Assembly (NCBI RefSeq): GCF_002265875.1
Contig: NZ_NPFA01000013.1
Span: forward strand, 1 to 64,000
Reading direction: 5' to 3'
Source: Marinococcus halophilus
GTDB lineage: Bacteria; Bacillota; Bacilli; Bacillales; Marinococcaceae
DNA: 64,000 nucleotides
The notes under the pieces are model-generated. The model did no database searches, was not told where the DNA came from, and worked only from the letters and a program-made list of their open reading frames with translations. The translations under genes were made by a program, and so were the position numbers. Of this stretch, positions 45,191 through 53,669 are shown piece after piece (within the stretch, counting starts at the first letter, position 1; each line of letters opens with the position of its first letter).

Positions 45191-46633
45191 ATGAATTTAT
45201 TGAAAAACGCTATTAGACGCATGCTGCCGAAAAAAATTCGGCAGATGATGAGCATGTCTTACCGCCAGCAGTGGTATGAAATACGCTCGAGCTTGTGGGT
45301 GCTGCCGGCTATTTACATCATGCTCGCGGCCATACTTTCCGTAGCGGCCTACTGGGCAGAATTCGGCCTGCAGCCGGCGTTCAATTCGCTGCCGGTGTTT
45401 TCGACTGAATATAGTCTGGCTCAGACGATGTACAGCACGATACTCTCGGGTGTACTCACCTTGAACGCTTTTACATTTAACTCGATACTCGTCGTGCTGA
45501 CGAGCTTTTCGGGTCAGTTCACGCCAAGAGTGCTTTTTAACTTTATTGCTGACCGAAGGACCCAGCACTCGATCGGGATTTTTAACCTATGTTTCTTTTT
45601 TCTCCTGTTTGTATTCTTTTTCCTTGATTCAAGCATGAGTGAATACGTGATTTTCCCTATCTCCGGTGTCATAATGACTTCTATTTCCGTTATTAACTTT
45701 ATTTTGTTTATCAACCATGCGACGAAATGGATGCAGGTATCAAGTATTACAAATTCTATGAAGGAAGAATCGCAGCTGCGTATTTTAAATACGCTCGTGT
45801 ATGACCTTGAACCGTACCGTCCGCAGGATCCAGAGCGGGTTTTTCGCGAAAAAACGCACGGTGAAGCTCATGTAGTGGCCAGTGAACGGACCGGTTTCCT
45901 CCAGGTGGTGGATTTCGGTAAGCTGATACGAGAAGCCAGAAAAGATGGGATCGTTATTCAAATGGAGCGGCGCGTTGGTGATTTCGTAATGGAAGGAATT
46001 ACGTTATTTAAATACTGGAAAACGGACAGCAGCGCGGACATGGCTATCAATGAACAGAAATTCCGTCAGTTCTTATACCTGGGCCACAGCAAAACGGAAG
46101 TGCAGGACCTGGAATTCGGTATCCGGAAATTGACCGAAATTGCGATCAAGTCGATTGGGAACGATGAGCCCATGACTGCCCAGGATGCCATTTACCAATT
46201 AACAGACCTGTTGTTTTCAATTTCCAAAGTTACAAAATTCACCCCGTATTTAACGGATGATGATGAAACGCTACGCCTGATTATGCAGAATGAAGAATTT
46301 TCCTTTTATGTATACTCAGCCTTCAGCCATATCGCTTCGTACTCTGAAAATGATCCGGTTGTGACAAACAGCCTGCTTGAGGCGTTAGTGATTTTATCAA
46401 AAGCGTTGAACACGAAAGATAAAAACTGCTGCTGGCATTACGGAAAAGTAATTGCACGCGGGTTTACCGGCCAGTTTAAATATGATTATGACCAGTTGAA
46501 ATTCGTGAACAATATTGAAGCTCTTTCGGAAAACTCGGATGACAAGGAATCATTTCGGAGCTTTGTCCGCGATTTCATTGACCGCGGCGTTATTCAGGAG
46601 AAGCATATTCCCGAACGTCAGTATAAAGATTAA
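45191..46633 (+). CDS. DUF2254 family membrane protein
   Basis: This 480-residue protein has four N-terminal transmembrane segments (about residues 35-60, 85-110, 135-155 and 158-178), then a large soluble domain. The segment TMYSTILSGVLTLNAFTFNSILVVLTSFSGQ (split over the second helix) and the QFTPRVL motif after it are characteristic of DUF2254, of unknown function. The start codon follows GAGAGGATG. It is monocistronic, and its stop codon forms one end of a perfect palindromic terminator. Confidence 0.83.
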   Translation: MNLLKNAIRRMLPKKIRQMMSMSYRQQWYEIRSSLWVLPAIYIMLAAILSVAAYWAEFGLQPAFNSLPVFSTEYSLAQTMYSTILSGVLTLNAFTFNSILVVLTSFSGQFTPRVLFNFIADRRTQHSIGIFNLCFFFLLFVFFFLDSSMSEYVIFPISGVIMTSISVINFILFINHATKWMQVSSITNSMKEESQLRILNTLVYDLEPYRPQDPERVFREKTHGEAHVVASERTGFLQVVDFGKLIREARKDGIVIQMERRVGDFVMEGITLFKYWKTDSSADMAINEQKFRQFLYLGHSKTEVQDLEFGIRKLTEIAIKSIGNDEPMTAQDAIYQLTDLLFSISKVTKFTPYLTDDDETLRLIMQNEEFSFYVYSAFSHIASYSENDPVVTNSLLEALVILSKALNTKDKNCCWHYGKVIARGFTGQFKYDYDQLKFVNNIEALSENSDDKESFRSFVRDFIDRGVIQEKHIPERQYKD

Positions 46634-46660
46634 AAAAGCAGCCCGCGGGCTGCTTTTTTA
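46631..46660. terminator. Bidirectional terminator, 30-base perfect palindrome
   Basis: TAAAAAAGCAGCCCG followed directly by its complement. The stop codons of both convergent genes are exactly the two ends of the palindrome. Confidence 0.92.
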
Positions 46661-48010
46661 GGCTCCTGTGAATAGGCCGATAAGGGAGTTGATGAAAACG
46701 ATAATGATCGCAACGGGAGCAATATAGCGAATGACAGTAAACCAAACAAGGAATAGGCCATTTCCCATTGCGGATCCGCGCATTACTTCATCACGAAGAT
46801 CTGCCTTCTTCATTTTTAACGGAAGAAAGAGAGACACGATCAATGCACCGAGAGGGAGCAGAAAATTGCTTGTCAAAATGTCGATTGAATCGAAAAATGT
46901 GTTGCCAAAAATAAGCCAGTCAGACAGCAGGCCGTATGACAGGTTCGATGGTATGCCGAGGATGAAAATTAATATACCGACGATCCAGGCTGTCCGGCCG
47001 CGGCTATCCGGTCGTTTATAAGACACAGAGGATACGATGATTTCGAGCAGTGAAAATGCCGAAGTCAACGTGGCGAATACAAGCAGGAGCATGAAGAGCG
47101 TAAAGAATAGTGAACCGAGCGCGAGCTGCTCAAATACAGCCGGCAGTACAATGAAAATCAAGTTTGGACCGGCATCCGGAGGAATATCAAAAGCAAACAC
47201 TCCCGGAAAAATAGCAAGACCGGAAAGCAGTGAAATAATAATTGTTAATACGACAATGGAAAACGCTGAGTTGATGAGACTCTTTTCTTTTGGAAGATAA
47301 GAGCTGTATGTAGCCATCACAGAGTTACCAAGACTAAGCGAGAAGAACGCCTGGCCGAGGGCGAACAGAATTGTAGTGCCTGTCACTGCGCTGAAGTCGG
47401 GCTGCAAAAAGAAAGCAATTCCTTCCCCGGCTCCTTCAAGGGTGAGCGATCGAATGACAATCACGATAAACAAAATAAACAGTGCAGGCATCATCCAGTT
47501 GGTGGTCCGTTCGATGCCTTTACGCACCCCGCCCTGCACGACAAGAATTGTAATCAGCATAAAAGCAAGATGGGCGATACCTACTTCCCATGGGTTGGAA
47601 ATAATTGAACCGAAAAGGGCTTCGTAGTCTGTGCCTCCACTTGCAAGGCCGCCAAGGCTCCGGACAAAGTAAATAATAATCCATCCCCCGACAACGGAAT
47701 AAAAAGATAAAATTAAAATAGCGCAGATCATGCCCATAATACCGTTGAAAAACCATGGAGTATTCGGTGCAATGGTTTTATAGGCGGGAACCGGCGGCTT
47801 CTGGGTACGGCGCCCAACAACAAATTCAGCTATTAATAAAGCGGTCCCGAGAATGAGTGTAAAAGCAATGAAAATCAGAAAAAAAGCCCCGCCGCCACTG
47901 GTTCCTGCGACATACGGCAGACGCCATACAGCGCCGAGGCCAATAGCAGAGCCGGCTGCTGCTAATACGAACCCAAGCCTCGTCCCCCACTGTTCACGTG
48001 GTTGGCTCAT
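46658..48010 (-). CDS. NSS-family sodium-dependent transporter (second copy type)
   Basis: This 450-residue membrane protein is a second neurotransmitter:sodium symporter. It has AAAGSAIGLGAVWRLPYV in the first helix, GGGAFFLIF, and an 11- to 12-segment topology. It differs clearly from the transporter at 16209: position GNIW is GAVW, and the protein is shorter. No MetS-like partner gene follows, because the terminator starts at the stop codon. Substrate unknown, probably an amino acid. The start follows AGGAGGATCC. Confidence 0.9.
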   Translation of the reverse strand: MSQPREQWGTRLGFVLAAAGSAIGLGAVWRLPYVAGTSGGGAFFLIFIAFTLILGTALLIAEFVVGRRTQKPPVPAYKTIAPNTPWFFNGIMGMICAILILSFYSVVGGWIIIYFVRSLGGLASGGTDYEALFGSIISNPWEVGIAHLAFMLITILVVQGGVRKGIERTTNWMMPALFILFIVIVIRSLTLEGAGEGIAFFLQPDFSAVTGTTILFALGQAFFSLSLGNSVMATYSSYLPKEKSLINSAFSIVVLTIIISLLSGLAIFPGVFAFDIPPDAGPNLIFIVLPAVFEQLALGSLFFTLFMLLLVFATLTSAFSLLEIIVSSVSYKRPDSRGRTAWIVGILIFILGIPSNLSYGLLSDWLIFGNTFFDSIDILTSNFLLPLGALIVSLFLPLKMKKADLRDEVMRGSAMGNGLFLVWFTVIRYIAPVAIIIVFINSLIGLFTGA

Positions 48011-48096
48011 GTTAGGATCCTCCTTAAAATTAATTTATTCCTTTAAAGTACCGAACTTGCGGGACTTTTGTCAAGAAGAGGCCACGAGTTTATCGA

Positions 48097-48125
48097 TTGC
48101 CGAAACCCGAAAATAATGCTATAAT
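48097..48125 (+). promoter_or_regulatory. Promoter of yugI
   Basis: TTGCCG (48097-48102), 17 bases, TATAAT (48120-48125). Confidence 0.8.
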
Positions 48126-48160
48126 TTGAAAGTTAATAAAAAGTTATAGGAGTTGTTTGA

Positions 48161-48592
48161 ATGTCAGTACAGCAATATGAAGTAGGCGCAATCGTCGAGG
48201 GGAAAGTAACGGGGATTAAACCATTCGGCGCGTTCGTTGCGCTCGACGGAAATAAACAGGGACTGGTTCACATTTCTGAAATTGCCCACGGCTATGTGAA
48301 AGATATTAACGAAGCGCTGTCGGTAGGCGATGAAGTTAAGGTGAAAATCAAATCCGTCGACCAGGAATCAGGAAAGATTTCTCTTTCTATCCGGGACACG
48401 CTTCCGGCACCGGAAAAAAGTGAAAGCCGCCCACAGAGCCAGGCTCCTCGCCAAAGCAAAAGCAGCGGCCGTCCAGCCCAGCAGAGCAATAACGACACTC
48501 AGGGATTCAACACTCTTGAAGATAAATTAAAAGACTGGTTGAAGCAGTCCAATGAAATCCAGGCTGATTTAAACAAACGAGTGCGGAAATAA
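48161..48592 (+). CDS. yugI: S1-domain general stress protein 13
   Basis: This 143-residue protein has an N-terminal S1 RNA-binding domain (about 6-78) with VEGKVTGIKPFGAFVALDG and GLVHISEIAHGYVKDI, followed by a polar Gln/Ser/Arg-rich linker and a short helix. It matches GSP13 (YugI), a ribosome-associated stress protein in Bacillus. Confidence 0.9.
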   Translation: MSVQQYEVGAIVEGKVTGIKPFGAFVALDGNKQGLVHISEIAHGYVKDINEALSVGDEVKVKIKSVDQESGKISLSIRDTLPAPEKSESRPQSQAPRQSKSSGRPAQQSNNDTQGFNTLEDKLKDWLKQSNEIQADLNKRVRK

Positions 48593-48606
48593 TCGTACCT
48601 GTTTTT

Positions 48607-48637
48607 AAAACCGTCGCTTTTGAGCGGCGGTTTTTTT
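48607..48637 (+). terminator. Terminator after yugI
   Basis: The stem AAAACCGTCGC / GCGGCGGTTTT is followed by a T run. Confidence 0.82.
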
Positions 48638-48675
48638 ATGGACGTATAACGGGTACAGGTACTTGAAAGAACGTT

Positions 48676-48704
48676 TTGCGGGCGTACTGGTTTTTCTTTA
48701 TAAT
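48676..48704 (+). promoter_or_regulatory. Promoter of pgi
   Basis: TTGCGG (48676-48681), 17 bases, TATAAT (48699-48704). The predicted start of transcription rules out a translation start at 48663. Confidence 0.75.
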
Positions 48705-48764
48705 GAAGAAGAAATATGGATGCGGGCGAACATGATCAAACTATTTCAAGGAGGCAATAATAGT

Positions 48765-50123
48765 ATGGCAAAGCAAATTGAAGTAAACAGTAAAAATATT
48801 TCTCAGGAAATATCAGAGCATGAAATCGAGCAGCTGCAGCCAATGGTGGAAACAGCACACCGCATGATCCATGAGAAAACTGGTGCCGGTTCGGAATACC
48901 TGGGATGGGTGGATCTTCCTGATACATATAACAAAGAGGAGTTTGCACGAATTCAGCAGGCAGCAGAAAAAATTAAAAAGGATTCGGATGTGCTTATTGT
49001 GATTGGTATTGGCGGATCCTACCTTGGTGCGAAGGCGGCCATTGACAGTTTAAGCCATTCATTTCGGAACCAGATCGACGCCTCTAAACGCAAGGGGCCT
49101 GAAATTTATTTCGCCGGCCATCAGATCAGCCAACGTTATATGCATGATCTTCTTGAAATGGTGGAAGGTAAAGACGTGTCGGTCAACGTCATTTCTAAAT
49201 CAGGCACTACTACAGAGCCGGCTCTTGCATTCCGGGTGTTCCGGGACTGGCTTGAAAATAAATACGGGGAAGAAGAAGCGGCTTCAAGAATTTACGCTAC
49301 AACGGATAAAAGCAAGGGAGCTTTAAAGACGCTGGCTGATGAAAAGGGCTATGAAACATTCGTCGTGCCGGACGATGTCGGCGGGCGTTATTCCGTGCTT
49401 ACAGCCGTAGGTCTTCTCCCAATCGCAGCGGCAGGCCTTGATGTGGAAAAAATGATGGACGGGGCGGCCGCTGCCATGGAGGCAGGCAAGCTTCAGAGCG
49501 TAAAAGAAAATTCAGCCTATCGCTATGCTGCCATTCGCTACGCTGCTTACCAGAAAGGTAAGGCTATTGAACTGCTGGTAAACTATGAGCCGCACATGCA
49601 CTTTGTATCGGAATGGTGGAAGCAGCTGTACGGGGAAAGCGAAGGCAAAGACGGCAAAGGGTTATTCCCAGCAGCGGTTGACTTCTCAACAGATCTGCAC
49701 TCGATGGGGCAGTATATCCAGGAGGGAAGACGGCATCTGCTTGAAACAGTACTTCATATTCAGGATGCAGGAAACGATTTGGAATTAAAAAATACTGAGG
49801 ATGACCTGGATGGTTTAAATTATCTTTCCGGGGAAACGATGGGCTTTGTCAATGAGAAGGCCTTTGAAGGAACACTTCTTGCCCATACTGACGGGGGCGT
49901 GCCGAATATTGTTATTGATATTCCGGAATGGAATGAATACTATTTCGGCTACCTCGTATACTTCTTTGAAAAGGCGTGTGCTGTGAGCGGTTATATGCTC
50001 GGCGTCAATCCATTTGACCAGCCGGGCGTGGAAGCATATAAGAAGAATATGTTTGCGCTTCTCGGAAAGCCTGGGTTTGAAGAACGCCAGACGGCGCTTG
50101 AAACGCGTCTGAATGAAGAGTAA
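48765..50123 (+). CDS. pgi: Glucose-6-phosphate isomerase
   Basis: Pgi (452 residues, normal length) interconverts glucose-6-phosphate and fructose-6-phosphate. Signatures are [15 protein letters not shown] near residue 76, [16 protein letters not shown] near residue 143, and a [15 protein letters not shown] segment near residue 207. The ATG at 48765 follows AAGGAGG; an upstream in-frame ATG lies before the promoter. It links glycolysis with the glpX and pckA gluconeogenic steps. Confidence 0.96.
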   Translation: MAKQIEVNSKNISQEISEHEIEQLQPMVETAHRMIHEKTGAGSEYLGWVDLPDTYNKEEFARIQQAAEKIKKDSDVLIVIGIGGSYLGAKAAIDSLSHSFRNQIDASKRKGPEIYFAGHQISQRYMHDLLEMVEGKDVSVNVISKSGTTTEPALAFRVFRDWLENKYGEEEAASRIYATTDKSKGALKTLADEKGYETFVVPDDVGGRYSVLTAVGLLPIAAAGLDVEKMMDGAAAAMEAGKLQSVKENSAYRYAAIRYAAYQKGKAIELLVNYEPHMHFVSEWWKQLYGESEGKDGKGLFPAAVDFSTDLHSMGQYIQEGRRHLLETVLHIQDAGNDLELKNTEDDLDGLNYLSGETMGFVNEKAFEGTLLAHTDGGVPNIVIDIPEWNEYYFGYLVYFFEKACAVSGYMLGVNPFDQPGVEAYKKNMFALLGKPGFEERQTALETRLNEE

Positions 50124-50132
50124 GCAGAAAAT

Positions 50133-50163
50133 CAGCCTGCCGGCGGGCAGGCTGGCTTTTTTA
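50133..50163 (+). terminator. Terminator after pgi
   Basis: The stem AGCCTGCC / GGGCAGGCT is followed by GGCTTTTTT. Confidence 0.82.
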
Positions 50164-50191
50164 TAAATTTGCATAAAACATGAAAAAGGGC

Positions 50192-50220
50192 TTGTCAGGC
50201 AGAAGCAGACAGGGTACAAT
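50192..50220 (+). promoter_or_regulatory. Promoter of tRNA-Ala
   Basis: TTGTCA (50192-50197), 17 bases, TACAAT (50215-50220), 36 bases before the tRNA. Confidence 0.8.
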
Positions 50221-50255
50221 AATTTTTGTCGGCTGATATTTCAACGACAAAAAAT

Positions 50256-50331
50256 GGGGCCTTAGCTCAGCCGGGAGAGCGCTTGGCTGGCAGCCAAGAG
50301 GTCAGCGGTTCGATCCCGCTAGGCTCCACCA
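50256..50331 (+). tRNA. tRNA-Ala (GGC anticodon)
   Basis: The 76-base sequence folds as a complete cloverleaf with encoded CCA. The anticodon stem is CTTGG/CCAAG with loop CTGGCAG; the anticodon GGC is at 50289-50291 and reads GCC. The acceptor stem contains the G3:U70 pair that identifies tRNA-Ala. The D-arm (GCTC/GAGC) and T-arm (GCGGTTCGATCCCGC) are intact. It stands alone with its own promoter and a terminator. Confidence 0.97.
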
Positions 50332-50344
50332 TACATACTACATC

Positions 50345-50393
50345 AGCGGCGCCCGATTTGAGATTTTATTCTCATGCCGGGCGTCGCTTTTTG
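50345..50393 (+). terminator. Terminator after tRNA-Ala
   Basis: The stem AGCGGCGCCCG / CGGGCGTCGCT, with an inner TGAG/CTCA pair, is followed by five T. Confidence 0.85.
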
Positions 50394-50522
50394 TTATTAG
50401 ATGAAACGGAAAGATATACATGTTCTTATAGGTTGGGACCATTTAAAAAAAGGGAAGAAAAGGAAAAATTATTACAATGTAACCGCTAATTATTATTTAA
50501 GTACTTTTTTTAGTTACAAAAC

Positions 50523-50551
50523 TTGCTGTTTGAAACCGGGTAAGGTATTAT
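50523..50551 (+). promoter_or_regulatory. Orphan promoter
   Basis: TTGCTG (50523-50528), 17 bases, TATTAT (50546-50551). No plus-strand gene follows before a terminator at 50580. Confidence 0.65.
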
Positions 50552-50557
50552 ATATTC

Positions 50558-50630
50558 ATTCCAAGATACATAACACGCCAACGACGCCGGTTTGAGGGAT
50601 AATCCTCGGCCCGGCGTCGTTCTTTATTTT
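50558..50630 (+). ncRNA. Candidate small RNA of about 75 bases
   Basis: A good promoter (50523-50551) is followed within 30 bases by a strong hairpin, AACGACGCCGG (50580-50590) with CCGGCGTCGTT (50611-50621) and an inner GAGG/CCTC stem, then a T-rich tail. The transcript would be mostly this hairpin. It could act on the convergent small zinc-ribbon gene ending at 50662 or elsewhere. The hairpin resembles the tRNA terminator 230 bases upstream. Between 50394 and 50522 I see only AT-rich sequence. Confidence 0.4.
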
Positions 50631-50661
50631 AGCAGTATGCGCTCAGGCTGGCATACTCAGC

Positions 50662-50826
50662 TTATTTATAGTATAAGTTTTCATTGGACAGCGGAATCGA
50701 CGCATGACAATTCTCGCATGGCTGTTCATTTCCGGGAACGCTGGAGTCAGTGCTTAACGTTTCAGGCGGCATTTGAATGGAGGCTGTGTTTTCATGTCCG
50801 CATTCGGGGCATTTTACCATTAACAT
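50662..50826 (-). CDS. 54-residue double-CxxC zinc-ribbon protein
   Basis: On the minus strand an ATG at 50826, eight bases after GAGGTG, opens a 54-codon frame ending at 50662. The product has CPECGHEN near residue 6 and CENCHA near residue 37, two CxxC pairs about 27 residues apart, which would bind one zinc. The ending SIPLSNENLYYK is polar. A second in-frame ATG lies two codons later. Many Bacilli encode tiny CPxCG zinc proteins of unknown role. It is easily missed because of its size. Confidence 0.75.
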   Translation of the reverse strand: MLMVKCPECGHENTASIQMPPETLSTDSSVPGNEQPCENCHASIPLSNENLYYK

Positions 50827-51002
50827 TGATTATTCACCTCGCTTTTTAAATGGTTTTCCCGGCGCCCGGGTGGTTATAACTTCTGTTATAAGAAAAATGT
50901 GATAAATGAGAATAACTGATTCTTTGGACCTTGTAGGAGGGCTCTGGATGTATTATGCTGTATTCAATTCTTTATCGAAACTGGCATAAAGGAGTGCGAC
51001 AG

Positions 51003-51797
51003 ATGAGAAAAAGATTTATACTGCTGATTGCAGCAGCTGCAGCTGGAGGCGTCTGGATGCTTGTTTCTTCAAACGAAGAGTCTGCCCCAGAAAAAACAAA
51101 AGCACCGGATGAGGATCTTTCTGAACTGGATGAAATGGATGTGTATTCGTTTCTAGAACACCGCCTGCATACATACCATGCTTCTACTGTAGCAGTTTTT
51201 GGCTCAAGTGTAGCTGCCGGTACCGGTGCGGATCGCTACAGCGAATCCTGGGCCGGGCGTCTGGAGGAAAGACTGCAGCACATTACTGATGAGCAGCATG
51301 TAGAGTTAAACAATCATGGAGTAGATGGTTATTCCTCCGAGGATATGCTGGAGCGGGGAGTGGTCGAAGCCGAGCTTTCTCAAGAAGTGGACCTTGTAAT
51401 TATTGAGACGGGAATATTAAATGATTTTTACCGGAACATTTCTCCGAACAGCAGCATTGACAACATTCACCAATTGATTCAGCAGGCAAGGGCAGAGGCT
51501 TCGGACGCCGTAGTAATAGTTATGAATCCCAACCCGGCGATTGCTTATGAAAATGGAGAGCCGGAGCTGGATGCAGAGTACCAGAATTTCGCGGGCCAAA
51601 TTGCAGAAGAATTGGAGCGTGAAGAAGGTATCTTATTTATAAATGCCTCTATGCCTTTTTATGAAAAAGCAGATAACGGCCGGGAGATGGAAAAGTATAT
51701 TGGTGACGGCATTCATCCAAACAGCGAGGGATACCAGCTTTGGTATGAGCACGTGAACGCGTATTTTGAAAAAACACATATACAGCAAGCACAGTAG
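51003..51797 (+). CDS. Exported SGNH/GDSL-type hydrolase
   Basis: This 264-residue protein has an N-terminal hydrophobic signal anchor (residues 4-22), an acidic linker and an SGNH hydrolase domain. Block I is VFGSSVAAGTG with the presumed nucleophile S69 (the usual GDS is GSS here); block III is ETGILNDFY with the catalytic asparagine; block V is DGIHPNSEGY with the Asp-His pair. Such enzymes hydrolyse esters of lipids, sugars or cell-wall acetyl groups. The start at 51003 follows AAAGGAG; an earlier in-frame ATG at 50955 would place the hydrophobic segment too far in. Confidence 0.85.
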   Translation: MRKRFILLIAAAAAGGVWMLVSSNEESAPEKTKAPDEDLSELDEMDVYSFLEHRLHTYHASTVAVFGSSVAAGTGADRYSESWAGRLEERLQHITDEQHVELNNHGVDGYSSEDMLERGVVEAELSQEVDLVIIETGILNDFYRNISPNSSIDNIHQLIQQARAEASDAVVIVMNPNPAIAYENGEPELDAEYQNFAGQIAEELEREEGILFINASMPFYEKADNGREMEKYIGDGIHPNSEGYQLWYEHVNAYFEKTHIQQAQ

Positions 51798-51827
51798 GGC
51801 TTTCCCGTAAGCTTATCTAAATATATA

Positions 51828-51855
51828 GCGCGCTGCAGTCGCAGCGTGTTTTTTT
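51828..51855 (+). terminator. Terminator after the SGNH hydrolase gene
   Basis: The stem GCGCGCTGC / GCAGCGTGT with loop AGTC is followed by a T run. The next 300 bases (51858-52158) are a non-coding stretch in which I see only a C-run/G-run pair (51865-51870 and 51903-51909) that could fold back. Confidence 0.75.
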
Positions 51856-52158
51856 ATGTGCCTCCCCCTAAAATTGTTTACAAATGCAATTAGTAGATTA
51901 AAAGGGGGGGCGTCCGCATTCTTGCATAAAAAAAGAAATGAAAAACAAAGTAACAGCCGTGGGCTCTGGAGAGAATTTAGGAATATGTAGGTCCAGATTC
52001 AGAGAAATTCCTGGGATTTTGCGGCCGAAGGATGTGTGCAAAAAGTACTGTTTTGGGAAGAAAACGAGAAAGCAGATCGCCGCCGTTGATTATTGGGTAA
52101 GGTAAGGTGTATTCAATAAACGAAAGCAGAGGCAGAAGAGGCGGGAAGGAGTTTTTTT

Positions 52159-52395
52159 ATGGACTACAATGCCAGCGACCTCGTTTTCAGCCAAACATTT
52201 AACTGCTGGAGCCGGGTTTCGTATTTGTACCAGTGTGAACCAAAACTAGTGGCCGTATCGATATTTCCCTCGGCCGGAAAAAGGAATATTCATTTTAACG
52301 CTGATATGCTGAGTGTGGAGGAATTTTGGAGGCTCTGCTATGAAAAATTTAAAGCCGATTTTTCAGAAAACAAAAACACAGATAATGGCTTGTGA
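52159..52395 (+). CDS. Hypothetical 78-residue protein
   Basis: A 78-codon frame starts at ATG after GGAAGGAG. The product is soluble, with a FNADMLSVEEFWRLCYEKFKAD helical stretch (about residues 47-68), three cysteines and no signal peptide. I recognise no family. It precedes the Ntn-hydrolase-like gene by about 100 bases, but a separate sigma-B-like promoter lies in that gap, so the two need not be one operon. The spacing and ribosome binding site support that it is real. Confidence 0.5.
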   Translation: MDYNASDLVFSQTFNCWSRVSYLYQCEPKLVAVSIFPSAGKRNIHFNADMLSVEEFWRLCYEKFKADFSENKNTDNGL

Positions 52396-52428
52396 AATGC
52401 GAACAAACTGACAAAGCACCGTCGAGAC

Positions 52429-52453
52429 GTTTGCGGGTGTGCTCAGAGGGTAA
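52429..52453 (+). promoter_or_regulatory. Sigma-B-type promoter
   Basis: GTTTGC (52429-52434), 13 bases, GGGTAA (52448-52453), close to GTTTAA-N12-15-GGGTAT. It lies 40 bases before the ATG at 52493. Confidence 0.55.
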
Positions 52454-52492
52454 TTACCAATAGGTAAAAGGATTGATAGAAGAGGTGAAAGT

Positions 52493-53110
52493 ATGACCGC
52501 CGGACTGTTGTTAAGCGCGGTTCCCCCTAAAGGGGCCCCGTTTGTAATGATCGCCACGGATTCGAAGGGGGCAAGCCTTGAGGGCGGGCCTGCAGACGAA
52601 AAGGCACAAAAGGTTTTTAATGCTGGAAATGCGCTGCTTGCTGTAAGCGGGGTGGCAACAGACGACCACCGCTCCCGGCTCGTAGATATTCTGGCCTCGC
52701 ATAAAAAACTGCCAATTAATGAAAAGATGCAGCTGATATTTGACAAAAGTCTGGACAGAAAGAAAGAACTGGGCTTAAATATGACGGCTGCTGTTATGCA
52801 GTTTGACGAAAGCGGAAATCCCCAGGTAGCGTTCTGCCATGTTGGCACAGACGAAGGAGACCGCCAGTTCGACCCCCACACGTTCGACCGCCGGGTGCCG
52901 GAGGTCAATCATGCGTATTTTGGGGAAGACAAAGAAGGAGTAATCGAATTTCGAAAAAAGCTGGACGAAAAACTCGATAAAAAAGCAATTACTCCAGATC
53001 AAGTCCGGGAATCAGCTGGATGGTTTATCCGGAGGGCATCCGAGGCGTTTCCGGAAGCGGTTAATGGAAGAGTCCAGACAAAAATAAAGGTCTTCAGGCC
53101 TGGAATGTGA
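52493..53110 (+). CDS. Proteasome/HslV-like Ntn-hydrolase candidate
   Basis: The 205-residue product starts M-T-A-G-L-L-L; removal of Met would expose an N-terminal threonine, the catalytic group of proteasome-type Ntn hydrolases. With Thr as residue 1, D22 (MIATDSKG) and K39 (DEKAQKVF) lie 17 apart, close to the D17/K33 spacing of proteasome beta subunits and HslV, and ALLAVSGVATDDHRSRLVDIL resembles their following strand-turn-helix. The second half contains a GTDEGDRQFDPHTFDRR segment and is not recognisable. HslU-like or other ATPase partners are absent nearby. The ribosome binding site is AGAGGTG. Family membership is inferred from pattern only. Confidence 0.6.
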   Translation: MTAGLLLSAVPPKGAPFVMIATDSKGASLEGGPADEKAQKVFNAGNALLAVSGVATDDHRSRLVDILASHKKLPINEKMQLIFDKSLDRKKELGLNMTAAVMQFDESGNPQVAFCHVGTDEGDRQFDPHTFDRRVPEVNHAYFGEDKEGVIEFRKKLDEKLDKKAITPDQVRESAGWFIRRASEAFPEAVNGRVQTKIKVFRPGM

Positions 53111-53155
53111 GCGAAATCATCGTATATCAGCACGTGACGGAAAGGGGAGAAATCG

Positions 53156-53569
53156 ATGAGTTTTGAAAATACATTTGCCACCAAAACCCGTAAATATTTA
53201 AATATTGACGCCCAGCCCGAGCAGCAGTTGATTGAATCTACGGCCAGGGAGATCATGTATTACTTTATGGACCTTGAAGAGGAATTTAAAAATATAAATG
53301 ATCGTAAATTTCATATCGAAGTGGGTTTTCATGAAAATTATATTAAAATTAATAAACGAAAGCTTACTTTTGAACTGAAGCATATCCCTTCTCACCGTAT
53401 TACTATTATTCAAAAAGTGAATGGCAGTAAAGCTCATATTGACCATATTATTGCCAAAAACGATGAAGCCCGGAGCGAGGCAGACGAAACCCCCTTCAGC
53501 CGCGATTTGATCCGGAGATATCTAATTCAGACATTTGGAGATGCCCTAGACCTAAGCAATATCTATTAA
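53156..53569 (+). CDS. Hypothetical 137-residue protein
   Basis: The product is soluble and basic-acidic mixed, with an N-terminal helical region (STAREIMYYFMDLEEEFKN near residue 28), a central beta-rich stretch (KFHIEVGFHENYIKINKRKL near 45) and a C-terminal helix (RDLIRRYLIQTFGDALDLS). I recognise no family. It follows the Ntn-like gene by 45 bases with a GGGGAG site, so the two may be cotranscribed. A terminator follows directly. Confidence 0.6.
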   Translation: MSFENTFATKTRKYLNIDAQPEQQLIESTAREIMYYFMDLEEEFKNINDRKFHIEVGFHENYIKINKRKLTFELKHIPSHRITIIQKVNGSKAHIDHIIAKNDEARSEADETPFSRDLIRRYLIQTFGDALDLSNIY

Positions 53570-53594
53570 TGCCCTGTTAAAAGGGCATTTTTTT
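53568..53594 (+). terminator. Terminator after the 137-residue gene
   Basis: The stem AATGCCCT / AGGGCATT is followed by a T run. Confidence 0.85.
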
Positions 53595-53669
53595 ATGTTG
53601 TTTAGGAAAGTTTTAATGGAAATGGAGTCACTGTGGTTGAATAAATCTCTATGTCGTCAGATAATAAAC

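Noticed and set aside
48663-48764. Longer N-terminus for Pgi
   Set aside because: The promoter lies inside this stretch, so its ATG would not be transcribed.
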